From positions 1 to 58,535 of the forward strand of contig CAZHDW010000014.1 of the NCBI GenBank assembly GCA_964531265.1: a stretch of DNA of 58,535 nucleotides, given 5' to 3'. Positions 7,594 through 16,897 of the stretch are shown piece after piece. Both the position numbers and the translations under genes were made by a program. The notes below the pieces were generated by a model that saw only the letters and a list, made by a program, of their open reading frames with translations, was not told the origin of the DNA and searched no databases. Position 1 is the first letter of the stretch. Every line of letters begins with the position of its first letter. The stretch is from Hominenteromicrobium sp964531265. GTDB lineage: Bacteria; Bacillota; Clostridia; Oscillospirales; Acutalibacteraceae.

Positions 7594-9252
7594 ATGTTGC
7601 TTGATCGTTTTTTGCCGCGAATAGAGTTTGATTCCTATGAGGATTTTAAGGCAAATTATAAAGTAAATGTTCCGGAGGATTTCAACTTCGGCTTTGATAT
7701 CGTAGATGCATGGGCAGAGAGCGAGCCTGAAAAGAGAGCACTTGTGTGGTGCGATGACCATGGCGGCGAGAAGGAATTTACCTTCACGGATATAAAGAGA
7801 CTTTCCAACCGCGCCGCTAATTTCTTTAAGAGCATCGGCATCAAAAAGGGCTCGGTCGTCATGCTCATTCTTCGTAGACGCTGGGAGTATTGGGTTTGCG
7901 CGACTGCATTACATAAGATCGGTGCGATTCTCATACCGGGCTCCTTACAGCTTACGAAAAAGGATATCGTTTTCCGCGGCAATTCGGCCGGAGTGCATAC
8001 CATAATCTGTGTGAATGATGATTTTGTCATTCGTCAGGTAGAGGAGGCAGAGAGCGCTGTTCCGTCGCTGCAAAACAAAATAATGGTCGTCGACCACAGG
8101 GACGGCTGGCTGAATCTCAATGATGAGCTTGAGCACTTCTCTGACAGCTTTCCGCGTCCGACGGGCGAAGAGGCAGTTCGATGGAATGACACCATGCTGG
8201 TGTATTTTACCTCCGGCACAACGGGTATGCCCAAAATGGTACAGCACAATTTCTCCTATCCGCTCGGCCATATAGTGACAGCTAAATACTGGCAGCGTGT
8301 TGAAGAAAACAAGCTGCACATGAGCGTTTCCGATTCCGGCTGGGCAAAATTCGGCTGGGGTAAAATATACGGACAGTGGATATGCGGAGCAGTGGTGTTT
8401 GCGTATGATATGGACAAATTTGTGCCACTGCATCTGCTTGAAAAGATAACAAAGTACAGGGTAACGACCTTCTGCGCACCGCCTACAATGTTCCGCTTTA
8501 TGCTTCAGGAGGATGTGACGAAGTTCGATCTCTCGTGCATACATCACTGCTGCATTGCAGGAGAGCCGCTGAATCCCGAGGTATTCAAGAAGTGGAAGAA
8601 CCTCACCGGACTTGAGCTGTGCGAGGGCTTCGGACAGTCCGAAGGCTCGGTGCTTGTTGCCAATTTCCAGTGGTTCAAGCCGATTCCCGGCTCAATGGGT
8701 AAGCCGTCTCCGCTCTATGATATCCGTCTTATAGATAAGGATGGTAATCCCTGCGAGGACGGTGATGAGGGAACGATCGCGATATTCAATGTTAAAAGTA
8801 ATCCGCCCACGGGTCTCTTTACCGGATATTATAATTCGCCGGAGTTGACTGAAGAAAAGCTGGGCAGCGGCGTATACGATACGAGTGATGTCGCATGGCG
8901 TGACAGCAAGGGCTACTATTGGTTTGTCGGAAGAAATGATGATGTTATCAAGTGCTCGGGCTACAGAATAGGGCCGTTCGAGGTGGAATCAGCCATGTTG
9001 GAGCATCCTGCGGTAGTTGAATGTGCGATTACGGGCGCTCCCGACCCGATACGCGGACAGGTCGTCAAGGCCACCGTTGTTCTGGCAGAGGGCTATTCCG
9101 GTACTCCGGAGCTTACAAAGGAGCTGCAAGATTACGTTAAAAAGGTGACTGCTCCCTATAAGTATCCGCGTGTTATCGAATATGTCAAAGAGCTGCCGAA
9201 AACACTGGGTGGAAAGATAAAGCGTGCTGAGATAAGAAAGAGCGACGAATAA
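7594..9252 (+). CDS. AMP-forming acyl-CoA synthetase
   Basis: 552-residue adenylate-forming enzyme of the acetyl-/medium-chain acyl-CoA synthetase family. Motifs are complete and in order: phosphate-binding loop YFTSGTTGMPKM (about 204-215), GFGQSEG (A5), YDTSDVAWRDSKGYYWFVGR (A7/A8), CSGYRIGPFEVE, and the C-terminal LGGKIKRAEIR containing the catalytic Lys. It activates a carboxylic acid as the acyl-adenylate and transfers it to CoA. The pattern is closest to ACSM-type medium-chain or aryl acid ligases, but the substrate is not assignable. It is probably co-transcribed with and controlled by the XRE-cupin gene. Confidence 0.9.
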   Translation: MLLDRFLPRIEFDSYEDFKANYKVNVPEDFNFGFDIVDAWAESEPEKRALVWCDDHGGEKEFTFTDIKRLSNRAANFFKSIGIKKGSVVMLILRRRWEYWVCATALHKIGAILIPGSLQLTKKDIVFRGNSAGVHTIICVNDDFVIRQVEEAESAVPSLQNKIMVVDHRDGWLNLNDELEHFSDSFPRPTGEEAVRWNDTMLVYFTSGTTGMPKMVQHNFSYPLGHIVTAKYWQRVEENKLHMSVSDSGWAKFGWGKIYGQWICGAVVFAYDMDKFVPLHLLEKITKYRVTTFCAPPTMFRFMLQEDVTKFDLSCIHHCCIAGEPLNPEVFKKWKNLTGLELCEGFGQSEGSVLVANFQWFKPIPGSMGKPSPLYDIRLIDKDGNPCEDGDEGTIAIFNVKSNPPTGLFTGYYNSPELTEEKLGSGVYDTSDVAWRDSKGYYWFVGRNDDVIKCSGYRIGPFEVESAMLEHPAVVECAITGAPDPIRGQVVKATVVLAEGYSGTPELTKELQDYVKKVTAPYKYPRVIEYVKELPKTLGGKIKRAEIRKSDE

Positions 9253-9261
9253 GTATAAACT

Positions 9262-9304
9262 AAAGGGCACTGTATTCAGCGAAAGCTGCGTACAATGCCC
9301 TTTT
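9262..9304. terminator. Bidirectional intrinsic terminator
   Basis: Stem AAAGGGCA..TGTA / TACA..TGCCCTTTT with an inner CAGC-GAAA-GCTG hairpin. It is flanked by A-tract and T-tract and lies between convergent genes, the acyl-CoA ligase and mtaB. Confidence 0.88.
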
Positions 9305-9313
9305 ATCTTGCGA

Positions 9314-10603
9314 TTATTCAATTGTTCCGATGCAGTGGGATGCATTCATGTCGTTTATGGTGACATTCAGTATCTTTCCTGCGATGTCCTTTTCGCTTAT
9401 TGCAATGACGGGTGTGTAATTCGCGGAGTAGCCCTCGTACACATTTGGTTCTATCTCCTTTTCAAACAGAACCGATTCGCGTCGGCCGAGCTGATCCTTG
9501 AAGAATTCAAGCTGCGTCTCGGTTGTGAGACGTATCATTTCGCGGCTGCGCGCCTCCTTAACTGCGTTTGAAAGCTGGTCGCCCATGGAATAGGCTCTTG
9601 TGCCGGGACGACGTGAGTACGCGAAGACATGAACACGTGCAAATGCGATTTCCTTGGCAAATGCAAGGGATTCGTTGAATTCCTCATCGGTCTCGCCGGC
9701 AAAGCCGACCATTATGTCCGTGGTGATGGCGGCGTTATCAAATGCAGCACGAAGATTCTTAACTATCGTGCGGTATTCATCGGCGGTATAATGCCTGTTC
9801 ATACGCTTCAAGGTCGCGTCGCATCCACTTTGCAGGGACAGGTGGAACTGTGGGCAGAGCTTTGGCTGCTTAGCCATTCTTCGGATAACTTCCTCGGAGA
9901 GTTGCTCCGGCTCGAGGGAGCCGAGCCTTACTCTGTCGATGCCGTCCGTTTCGCAGGCGGCTTCGATAGCGTCGCAGAGATGCAGACCGAATTCCTGTCC
10001 GTATGCAGAGAGATTAATGCCGGTCAGAACCACTTCATTGTATCCGTGCTCGGCAAGATCACGCAGCTCGGATTTAAGAGCGTCGAGGGGCTTTGAACGC
10101 ACACGTCCGCGTGCATAGGGGATTATACAGTATGAGCAGAATCTGTTGCAGCCATCCTCAATTTTTACAAAGGCACGGGTGCGGCCCTTGAAGCTGTGAA
10201 TGCTCAGCTGTTCGAATTTCTCATCGTTTGTATGCGGCTCGATATCAATTATTCTCTGGCGTGTTGAGAGAAAGGTCATGAGGTGGGGAAGAAGCTGCTT
10301 GCGGTTCGATGTGCCAAGAATTATATCGGCCTCCTCCAGACGCTGAGCATCATCGGGAAATGCCTGAGCCATGCAGCCGGAAAGCACCATGACCGCATCG
10401 GGGTTCTCCTTTTTTGCTTTTCTGAATAGCTGCCTGACCTTTCTGTCACTTTCCGCTGTTACAGTGCAAGAATTAAGTATGACAACATCGGCAATATCGT
10501 CATTTGCTGCGGCGGAAAAGCCATTGTCGAGCAGATCGGAGAGCATGGCCTCCGATTCGTATTGATTTACCTTGCATCCAAGGGTAATTACTTTAACCTT
10601 CAT
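9314..10603 (-). CDS. mtaB: tRNA t6A37 methylthiotransferase MtaB
   Basis: Radical SAM enzyme converting t6A to ms2t6A at position 37 of ANN-decoding tRNAs. The 429 residues carry the N-terminal UPF0004 domain (VITLGCKVNQYESE, ILNSCTVT, LSGCMAQ; three Cys bind one 4Fe-4S cluster), the radical SAM motif CNRFCSYC (CxxxCxxC), and a C-terminal TRAM-like domain. The GCKVNQYESE signature distinguishes MtaB from MiaB and RimO. The ATG at 10603 has AGGAG ten bases upstream; a TTG six codons earlier would leave no spacing. Its start overlaps the end of the ABC-F gene by 11 bases. Confidence 0.95.
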   Translation of the reverse strand: MKVKVITLGCKVNQYESEAMLSDLLDNGFSAAANDDIADVVILNSCTVTAESDRKVRQLFRKAKKENPDAVMVLSGCMAQAFPDDAQRLEEADIILGTSNRKQLLPHLMTFLSTRQRIIDIEPHTNDEKFEQLSIHSFKGRTRAFVKIEDGCNRFCSYCIIPYARGRVRSKPLDALKSELRDLAEHGYNEVVLTGINLSAYGQEFGLHLCDAIEAACETDGIDRVRLGSLEPEQLSEEVIRRMAKQPKLCPQFHLSLQSGCDATLKRMNRHYTADEYRTIVKNLRAAFDNAAITTDIMVGFAGETDEEFNESLAFAKEIAFARVHVFAYSRRPGTRAYSMGDQLSNAVKEARSREMIRLTTETQLEFFKDQLGRRESVLFEKEIEPNVYEGYSANYTPVIAISEKDIAGKILNVTINDMNASHCIGTIE

Positions 10604-12515
10604 TATCACTGTTCTCCTCAAGCCAAAGCGTAAGCTCTGTCCATTCGTTCATCAATGTATCGGAGCGTTCTTTACAGGCGGCGATTTTGTCCGTTATCTC
10701 AAGTGCCTGCTCATAATTGCTCGACACCTCCGGCGTGGACAGCTTTTCGTTGAGCTCCTCTATTTCGGCGTCCACGGCATCTATATCCTGTTCACAGCGG
10801 CGAAGCGCTGCTCTTTTTTTGCGTATTTCGGAAGCTCGTTCCTTTTTCTGGCGATAAGCCGTGTTTTTCTGCGGCATTACTGTCGCTGCGGCTTCGATCT
10901 CCGTTTCCTTTTGACGACTTTCAAGATATGCGTCATAATTGCCGAGGTACAGCTTTGTTCCGTTCTTATCAAGATAGTAGATCTTATCGGCAAGCTTGTT
11001 GATAAGATATCTGTCGTGCGATACCACGAAAAGTGTACCGTCATAGCCCTGCAGGGCATCCTCAAGGGCTTCACATGAGCCAATATCAAGGTGGTTTGTA
11101 GGCTCGTCGAGGATCAGCAGATTGGCCTTTGACAGCATCAGCTTCAAGAGCAGCACTCTGGCGCGCTCGCCGCCGCTGAGGCCGCTTATGGGCTTATAAA
11201 CATCCTCGCCCTTGAACAGAAAGACCGCAAGTGCGCTTCTTACCTGTGTCTGGGTCATATAGGGGTGTATATCCCAAATCTCGTCGATAACGGTCTTTGA
11301 ATCGTCGAGGTTTCCCTGAGCCTGATCGTAATAGCCGATGTCTATATTCGCGCCGAAGCGATGCTCGCCGAGAGTTTCGTGGTAAACATCAAGCAGTATT
11401 TTCAGCAGAGTGGTTTTACCGCATCCGTTCGGGCCTATGAGGAATACCTTTTCTCCGCGCTTTATGTCGAGATTGACATGGCTGAAAAGCTTGTTGCTGC
11501 CGAATGACATGGAGACATCGTCGGCCATGAGGACATCGTTTCCGCCGCGCTGGCTGGCCTTGAACTGGAAGCGTATCGTGTCGGGATCATCCTCGGGCTT
11601 TTCGAGTGTAGCTGCAAGGCGGTCTATGGATTTCTGCTTGCTGGCTATGGTAACATAGTTGCGCTCCTGATTAAAGCGCTTTTGCTGCTCTATTATACCC
11701 TCAATACGCTTGATTTCTCTCTGGGTGTTCTCATAAACGCGCTGCATGGCAAGTCTGTTTTCTTCCTTTTGATGCAGAAAGCGCGTGTAGTTGCCCTTGT
11801 ATTCGGTGAGGCGTGTGTTCTCAATCTCAAAGGTGCGGTTTGTAACGGCATCGAGAAAATAGCGGTCATGCGAAATGACTATGTAGGAGCCGGAATAATT
11901 CTTCAAAAAGTCCTCGAGCCATTCGACCGATGTAATATCAAGGTGGTTGGTGGGCTCGTCCAGCAGCAGAAGGTTGGATTCGCCAAGCAGCATTTTTGCA
12001 AGCTGTATTTTAGCCTTCTGGCCGCCGCTCAGTACGCCGATAGGGTCGTATATCTGCTCGGGCTTAAAGCCGAGGCCGATGAGCGTGCTTCTGGCACGGT
12101 TGCGGCAGGTAAGTCCGCCGTCCGCTATGAATCGATCATTGAGCTCGGTCTGCTTCAATATGAGCTCATCTATATTCTCGGGCACCATTGCTATTTTGGC
12201 ATGAAGCTCCTCAAGTTCGGCCTCTATTTTCAGGAGTGGCTCAAAAACCGTCATGACCTCCTCAAAGGCCGGCTTATCCATATCGCGACATACATGCTGC
12301 TCCATATAGCCGATAGTGGTATCCCTTGCCGGAGTGAAGCTGCCCTCGTCCGAAATATATTCACCGTTCAATATTTTAAAAAGCGTGGTTTTACCGGAAC
12401 CATTGATTCCGACAAGACCGATGCGGTCACCCTTTTGAACCTCAAAGGATATATCCTGTATAATAACATCGGTACCAAACATTTTTTTAATGTCTCTTAC
12501 CGTAAGAATCGCCAT
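10593..12515 (-). CDS. ABC-F family ATPase (ribosome-associated, YdiF-like)
   Basis: 640-residue cytosolic ABC-F protein with two nucleotide-binding domains and no membrane segments. NBD1 has GINGSGKTT, LSGGQKAKIQLAK and LLLDEPTNHLD. The inter-domain linker region contains RNYVTIASKQKSIDRLAATL. NBD2 has GPNGCGKTT, LSGGERARVLLLK and LILDEPTNHLD. A charged coiled-coil C-terminal extension (about 545-640) follows. ABC-F proteins act on the ribosomal E/P site in translation; some protect against antibiotics, but resistance cannot be inferred here. It is the first gene of an operon with mtaB. Confidence 0.93.
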   Translation of the reverse strand: MAILTVRDIKKMFGTDVIIQDISFEVQKGDRIGLVGINGSGKTTLFKILNGEYISDEGSFTPARDTTIGYMEQHVCRDMDKPAFEEVMTVFEPLLKIEAELEELHAKIAMVPENIDELILKQTELNDRFIADGGLTCRNRARSTLIGLGFKPEQIYDPIGVLSGGQKAKIQLAKMLLGESNLLLLDEPTNHLDITSVEWLEDFLKNYSGSYIVISHDRYFLDAVTNRTFEIENTRLTEYKGNYTRFLHQKEENRLAMQRVYENTQREIKRIEGIIEQQKRFNQERNYVTIASKQKSIDRLAATLEKPEDDPDTIRFQFKASQRGGNDVLMADDVSMSFGSNKLFSHVNLDIKRGEKVFLIGPNGCGKTTLLKILLDVYHETLGEHRFGANIDIGYYDQAQGNLDDSKTVIDEIWDIHPYMTQTQVRSALAVFLFKGEDVYKPISGLSGGERARVLLLKLMLSKANLLILDEPTNHLDIGSCEALEDALQGYDGTLFVVSHDRYLINKLADKIYYLDKNGTKLYLGNYDAYLESRQKETEIEAAATVMPQKNTAYRQKKERASEIRKKRAALRRCEQDIDAVDAEIEELNEKLSTPEVSSNYEQALEITDKIAACKERSDTLMNEWTELTLWLEENSDNEG

Positions 12516-12547
12516 AAAACAATCTCCCTAAGTACATAATCCATATT

Positions 12548-12576
12548 ATTATAACCCACAAAAGAAGCTAAATCAA
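12548..12576 (-). promoter_or_regulatory. Sigma-A promoter of the ABC-F / mtaB operon
   Basis: Minus strand TTGATT (12576-12571), 17-base spacer, TATAAT (12553-12548). The start codon at 12515 is preceded by AGGGAGA. Confidence 0.82.
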
Positions 12577-12614
12577 GAAAAGTCGGAAATAACTTAAAAA
12601 AACGCTGTAAAAGC

Positions 12615-12644
12615 TTGATTTCTTGCAGTAATATAGTGTATAAT
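12615..12644 (+). promoter_or_regulatory. Sigma-A promoter of nrdR
   Basis: TTGATT (12615-12620), 18-base spacer, TATAAT (12639-12644), 45 bases before the nrdR start. It is divergent from the ABC-F promoter. Confidence 0.7.
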
Positions 12645-12688
12645 TGCCATACTATTACAACTGTGTATGAGAGCTTGGAGGGTTATCC

Positions 12689-13147
12689 ATGAAATGTCCG
12701 TATTGTGGTCACGGTGAAAGTAAAGTTATTGATTCAAGACCTACAGATGAGGGTGAGCGCATCCGCAGGCGCAGGGAATGCCTGGGTTGTGCAAAACGCT
12801 TCACTACATATGAGGTTATAGAAACTGTTCCGATCATTGTCGTAAAGAAGGATAAATCCAGAGAAGCATTTGACCGCAACAAGCTGCTCAACGGTCTTCT
12901 GCGTGCATGTGAAAAGCGCCCCGTGTCCGTGGAGACCCTGGAGAATATCGTCGATGAAATAGAGACGCTCCTCCAGAATTCTCTTGACCGAGAGGTGCCG
13001 TCTCACATGATAGGTACCTACGCAATGGAGAAGCTGAAATCCGTGGATGAGGTCGCATATGTTCGCTTTGCATCCGTTTATAGACAGTTCAAGGATATCG
13101 ATACTTTCATGGACGAGCTCAATAAGATAATAAAGAGCAGAAAATAA
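12689..13147 (+). CDS. nrdR: Transcriptional repressor NrdR
   Basis: 152-residue Zn-ribbon plus ATP-cone repressor of ribonucleotide reductase genes. The N-terminus MKCPYCGHGESKVIDSR with CLGCAKRFTTYE gives the four zinc Cys. Residues about 49-139 form the ATP-cone (VVKKDKSREAFDRNKLLNGL to YVRFASVYRQFKD), which senses dATP/ATP. The length matches the family. It is a stand-alone gene with its own promoter and terminator; no ribonucleotide reductase gene is in the window. Confidence 0.97.
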   Translation: MKCPYCGHGESKVIDSRPTDEGERIRRRRECLGCAKRFTTYEVIETVPIIVVKKDKSREAFDRNKLLNGLLRACEKRPVSVETLENIVDEIETLLQNSLDREVPSHMIGTYAMEKLKSVDEVAYVRFASVYRQFKDIDTFMDELNKIIKSRK

Positions 13148-13159
13148 TCAAAGTCAACT

Positions 13160-13198
13160 AAAAGGCCATGGGCACACATCGGTGCTTGTGGCCTTTTT
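13160..13198. terminator. Intrinsic terminator between nrdR and the DUF4363 gene
   Basis: Stem AAAGGCCA.GGGCAC / GTGCT.TGGCCTTTTT with loop ACATCG. T-rich on both exits, so likely bidirectional for the convergent genes. Confidence 0.88.
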
Positions 13199-13203
13199 GC
13201 ATG

Positions 13204-13584
13204 TCAGAAGATATTTTCAAGCGCGGGTCGTTCGGTTTTCAGTATGTGCTCGGTTTCCGTATATACAAGCTTGCATTCGGCGCTTGCCGGGACAATATCT
13301 CCGCATTCGATATAATAGGGAAGAAGTGCGAAGATGTTTTCGAGCGGATCAAGATGCTCGTGCTGAAGGAACAGACACAGCCTTGAGTGATAGTCCTCCC
13401 AAGAATTCAAAAGCTCATAGCAGTTGCTCAGCGCCGATTCGATATCGTTGCTTGCAAGCGCGTCATCTATGCTCAATATCTTTTCCTGAATAGCGCCAAT
13501 CGTTTCTGTCACGGTGATTTGGCCGTACAGCGCCGTGAGGATCATCAAAAGCAGCACGATAGCTGCCGCAATTGCACGCTTCAT
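13204..13584 (-). CDS. DUF4363-family protein
   Basis: 126 residues. One N-terminal hydrophobic segment (about 4-22, AIAAAIVLLLMILTALYG) anchors a small, helical, mainly acidic extracytoplasmic domain (LLNSWEDYHSRLCLFLQHEHLDPLE). The pattern matches DUF4363, a clostridial family of unknown function that is often beside DUF421 genes, as here. The start ATG overlaps the DUF421 stop (ATGA), so the two are translationally coupled and may form one complex. Confidence 0.75.
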   Translation of the reverse strand: MKRAIAAAIVLLLMILTALYGQITVTETIGAIQEKILSIDDALASNDIESALSNCYELLNSWEDYHSRLCLFLQHEHLDPLENIFALLPYYIECGDIVPASAECKLVYTETEHILKTERPALENIF

Positions 13585-14258
13585 TTCATGGACTCCCTTC
13601 GTATCAGCTTGTATTTTCCGTGGGGATTCGAGGTCATTATGAAAACATCCTCCAATAAAACTCGCTCGTTATTCAGTATCCCGTAGAGCCAATGTTCACT
13701 TTTTCGGCACAGTTCAAGTGAGGAATAAGAAATTTGTCCATCACTTATAAGGACGAAATCCGGCTCCGGAGAACGCGGCACCACGCCCATATCCGTGGGA
13801 CGTATATAGTCGGCCTTGGCATATTTAAACACGCTCAGTGTGCCGTTTGTCTCCACAATGGCGTATTCGACGTCGGACAAATTGAATATTTCCTTCTGTC
13901 TGAGCTGTTCGATTAGCTCATCAATGCTCATTCGAAGAGCTCTCATGTTTTTCTGGTCTATTCGTCCTTTTTCTATCACTATGACCGGATTTCCGCAGAC
14001 AAGATGCCGGAAGCGCGCGTTTTTCAGCATGATGACCGAGAGAAAAACCTCGAGCACTGCCAGCACGAGCATGGGGATTATTCCGCTGAAAAGCGGCTGT
14101 CCGCTGTCCTGCATCGGGATAACGGCGAGATCGGATATCAGCATTGTCACAACAAGCTCGCTGGTTTGAAGCTGGCTTATCTGTCTTTTTCCCATGAGCC
14201 GAACGGCGAATATTACCAAGGAGTACAGTATAACGGTTCTCAGCATTGAAATTATCAA
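13581..14258 (-). CDS. DUF421 (YetF/YrbG-type) membrane protein
   Basis: 225-residue inner-membrane protein. Three N-terminal hydrophobic helices (about 3-20, 33-50 and 57-77) include the DUF421 signature AVRLMGKRQISQLQTSELV. A cytoplasmic domain follows (VIVIEKGRIDQKNMRALRMS, then DVEYAIVETNGTLSVF). I chose a TTG start at 14258: the strong GGGGG ribosome site at 14266-14271 lies eight bases upstream, and family members begin at about this point. A GTG at 14285 has no ribosome site. Homologues in spore formers include SpoVA-linked proteins, but a role here is not shown. Confidence 0.85.
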   Translation of the reverse strand: MIISMLRTVILYSLVIFAVRLMGKRQISQLQTSELVVTMLISDLAVIPMQDSGQPLFSGIIPMLVLAVLEVFLSVIMLKNARFRHLVCGNPVIVIEKGRIDQKNMRALRMSIDELIEQLRQKEIFNLSDVEYAIVETNGTLSVFKYAKADYIRPTDMGVVPRSPEPDFVLISDGQISYSSLELCRKSEHWLYGILNNERVLLEDVFIMTSNPHGKYKLIRRESMK

Positions 14259-14306
14259 TATGTTTGCCCCCTGAAAGAAGATCACTGCTATTGTGTCCGG
14301 TAAACG

Positions 14307-14335
14307 GTATAAAATACGATAAACGGCAGAGTATA
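14307..14335 (+). promoter_or_regulatory. Weak SigG-like promoter candidate for gerA
   Basis: GTATA (14307-14311), 17-base spacer, GAGTATA (14329-14335). The -35 fits GHATR; the -10 has two mismatches to CATNHTA. It is plausible only because gerA operons are normally SigG-dependent. Confidence 0.25.
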
Positions 14336-14366
14336 TGCTTTGAGCTGATATACAGGGGGGAAGATT

Positions 14367-15821
14367 ATGGACAAAATATCGGAAAGGCTTTCGGAAAGCT
14401 GCGACCGTCTGCGTTCACTGTTCGGGGACGACATGGATTTCATACTCAGAGAATTTAAAATCGGCTGCTATGATGCGGCTCTTGCTGCGATAGATGGACT
14501 GAACAGCAAACAGGATATTGCGCTTCACATCCTTGGCCCGATAATGAGCACAAGAATATTACAGCCGACCGGCAGGGCTGCAATGCACTATGTTGAATAC
14601 AATGTGTTAAGCTCGGCGGAGCAGCTTCGGATATATTCCATGGATGAGCTGACAACAAAGCTTTTGAACGGCTTTTCGGTTCTGCTCATAGATGGGTGTG
14701 AATACGCTCTGTGCTTTGGAACGCAGGGAGGAAAGCGGCGAGGAATAGCCGAGCCGGAAAAAGAGGTTATGCAGAGGGGCTCGCGGGAGGGCTTTGTTGA
14801 AGCCTATCAGGTGAATGCCGCGCTGATACGAAGCAGGATGAGGACTGCAGATCTAAAAATAGAGCGTATGTTCATCGGCTCCGAAAGTCATACGCCGGTT
14901 TTATTGTGCTATCTGAAAAACGAGGTCGACCGCGATATTCTGTCCGAGGTAAAGGGTAGGCTGAGGGACTGCACACTGAAAAATGTGCTTGCCGCCGGAT
15001 ATCTTGCCGAATATCTGGAGCATTTTGAGATATTCGAAAGCATCGGCATGACGGAGCGCCCGGACACTCTCTGCGGAAAGCTTCAGGAGGGACGCATCGG
15101 AGTAATAGTTGACGGAACGCCTACAGCGATCATCGTGCCGTATCTCTTTATTGAGAATTTTCAGGCCATGGATGACTATGCGGCACGACCGTTTTTTGCG
15201 GCGTTCTCAAGATTTCTGCGCTACACGGCCTTTTTGATATCGGTTTTTTTGCCGGGCATATATGTCGGCATCGCAGCACACGATCCGGAGCTTCTTCCGG
15301 ATATTCTGCTTTTGAAAATAGCTGCGGCGGTTGGGCAAACACCGTTTCCGATAATGTTTGAGGTGATACTGCTCTATTTCATGTATGAGATGCTCAGAGA
15401 GGCCGGGATGCGCGTTCCGAAGCCGCTCAGCAGTTCGGTCAGTATTGTGGGTGGCCTGGTAATAGGTGAAACAGCGGTAACGGCCGGCCTTGTCAGTGCA
15501 CCGTCTCTTGTAGTCATCGCATTGACGGTCATCACCGGCTTTGTGATACCGAAGCTCTACGAGACGGTGTCGGTTCTCAGACTCGTTTTCATTGTAGTGG
15601 GCGGCATTTGGGGAGTGTGGGGAGTTATGCTCTGCATGACTCTCGTGCTATTCAATCTTTGCGGCACGCAGAGCCTCGGGGTGCCGTTCATGAGCCCAAT
15701 AGCGCCCTTTGATGCAAGGTCTATGCGGGATGTATTTGTGCGTCTCGGCTGGAAGAAGCTGTCGCGCCGCACGGCAAATATCCGAACCATGCCGGGCGTT
15801 GAAAGGAAGCGTGAAAAATGA
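14367..15821 (+). CDS. gerAA: Spore germination receptor subunit A (GerA family)
   Basis: 484-residue A subunit of a GerA-type germinant receptor in the spore inner membrane. A cytosolic N-terminal domain (about 1-270) includes the family segment GVIVDGTPTAIIVPYLFIENFQ with MDDYAARPFFAAFSRFLRY. A membrane region follows with about five helices (LPGIYVGIAAHDPELLP, GQTPFPIMFEVILLYFMYE and GGLVIGETAVTAGLVSAPSL are typical). AGGGGGG lies just before the ATG. It overlaps gerB by four bases (ATGA). The germinant is unknown. Confidence 0.95.
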   Translation: MDKISERLSESCDRLRSLFGDDMDFILREFKIGCYDAALAAIDGLNSKQDIALHILGPIMSTRILQPTGRAAMHYVEYNVLSSAEQLRIYSMDELTTKLLNGFSVLLIDGCEYALCFGTQGGKRRGIAEPEKEVMQRGSREGFVEAYQVNAALIRSRMRTADLKIERMFIGSESHTPVLLCYLKNEVDRDILSEVKGRLRDCTLKNVLAAGYLAEYLEHFEIFESIGMTERPDTLCGKLQEGRIGVIVDGTPTAIIVPYLFIENFQAMDDYAARPFFAAFSRFLRYTAFLISVFLPGIYVGIAAHDPELLPDILLLKIAAAVGQTPFPIMFEVILLYFMYEMLREAGMRVPKPLSSSVSIVGGLVIGETAVTAGLVSAPSLVVIALTVITGFVIPKLYETVSVLRLVFIVVGGIWGVWGVMLCMTLVLFNLCGTQSLGVPFMSPIAPFDARSMRDVFVRLGWKKLSRRTANIRTMPGVERKREK

Positions 15822-16897
15822 GAAGTACCACAAGGATAAGCGCGTTGCAGCTATATATAATGCTCTTTCTGTCAAGGGTCGTTATAAGCCTTACCGTGAA
15901 TGCCCAAACAGTCGGAAATGATAACTTTTTGGACAATATACTCTCCTCTGCGATACTGTTCTCCGTGCTTTCAATAGCTACACTGCCGATACTCTCGCTG
16001 TCAAAAAAGCACGGGAGCACGCGTTATTTTGAGCTTGTACGCTCCGATCTCGGAGCTGCGTGGTATATCTTTGCCGCACTATACACGGTTTATTTTGTAA
16101 TCATGAATATATACAGCACGGCCCTGTTTTTGATACTCATAACAAACACTCTTTCTCCTGAGGCTGCGAGGTGGTCCATAGTGCTCATCATTTCGGTGAT
16201 CGCAGTGTACGGTGCTATAAAGGGGATAGAGACGATATCAAGGACATCAATATGCGTGCTCATCCTGCTTCTTCTGGGATTTATCATTCTCTATACAGCC
16301 CTCATTCCAATGGCTGAGCCGGAGTATTTAAAGCCCATGCTGAGTGACGGGGCTCAGCAGATGCTTAACGGAACGCTTGTCTTCATATCAAGATGTACGT
16401 CGTTAGCGGAAATGGCAGTGCTGCTGCCGTTTGTCAGGGGTAAAAGGACACTTGGCTTCTTCATATGGAATGGCGGTACGGCTCTGTTTGCAGTGCTGCT
16501 GCTGACCATGCTGTCATTATGCCTTGGAGAATACGCCTTTACGCAGCTTTTACCGGCATATACGCTGGCCACTGCCGCAGAGATAGTCGGCATACAGCGA
16601 CTGGGGGTGTTAATGATGGGGCTTTGCATAATGGCACTGACGATAAAGCTTTCAAGCGGCTATTTCATCATATCCGAGTGCTGGAGCTTAAAAACAGGCA
16701 ATGATAAACGCAGGGTGGTCATAATAGCGGCGGCAATAATATGCTCAGCGGCAGCTCTTTGGATAACCGCCGATACAAAGCGAAGCGGCATGATATTTGA
16801 ATATCTGTGGCTGCTCCCGATGACCGTAATAACCGGGTATTTGCTGCCGACAATTCTGTGGTTTGCGGACAAATTTACGAGGAGAGGAACAAAATGA
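15818..16897 (+). CDS. gerAB: Spore germination receptor subunit B (GerB, APC-type permease)
   Basis: 359-residue B subunit with about ten transmembrane helices, belonging to the amino acid/polyamine transporter superfamily. It probably forms the germinant-binding part of the receptor. It starts RISALQLYIMLFLSRVV, similar to GerB/GerKB proteins, and has the family segment NGTLVFISRCTSLAEMAVLLP followed by KRTLGFF. Its start overlaps the gerA stop and its stop overlaps the gerC start (ATGA at both joints), so A:B:C are coupled for equal stoichiometry. Confidence 0.92.
   Translation: MRSTTRISALQLYIMLFLSRVVISLTVNAQTVGNDNFLDNILSSAILFSVLSIATLPILSLSKKHGSTRYFELVRSDLGAAWYIFAALYTVYFVIMNIYSTALFLILITNTLSPEAARWSIVLIISVIAVYGAIKGIETISRTSICVLILLLLGFIILYTALIPMAEPEYLKPMLSDGAQQMLNGTLVFISRCTSLAEMAVLLPFVRGKRTLGFFIWNGGTALFAVLLLTMLSLCLGEYAFTQLLPAYTLATAAEIVGIQRLGVLMMGLCIMALTIKLSSGYFIISECWSLKTGNDKRRVVIIAAAIICSAAALWITADTKRSGMIFEYLWLLPMTVITGYLLPTILWFADKFTRRGTK

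Noticed and set aside
14307..14335. Firm SigG promoter for the ger operon
   Set aside because: Two mismatches in the -10 box; I kept it only as a low-confidence candidate.
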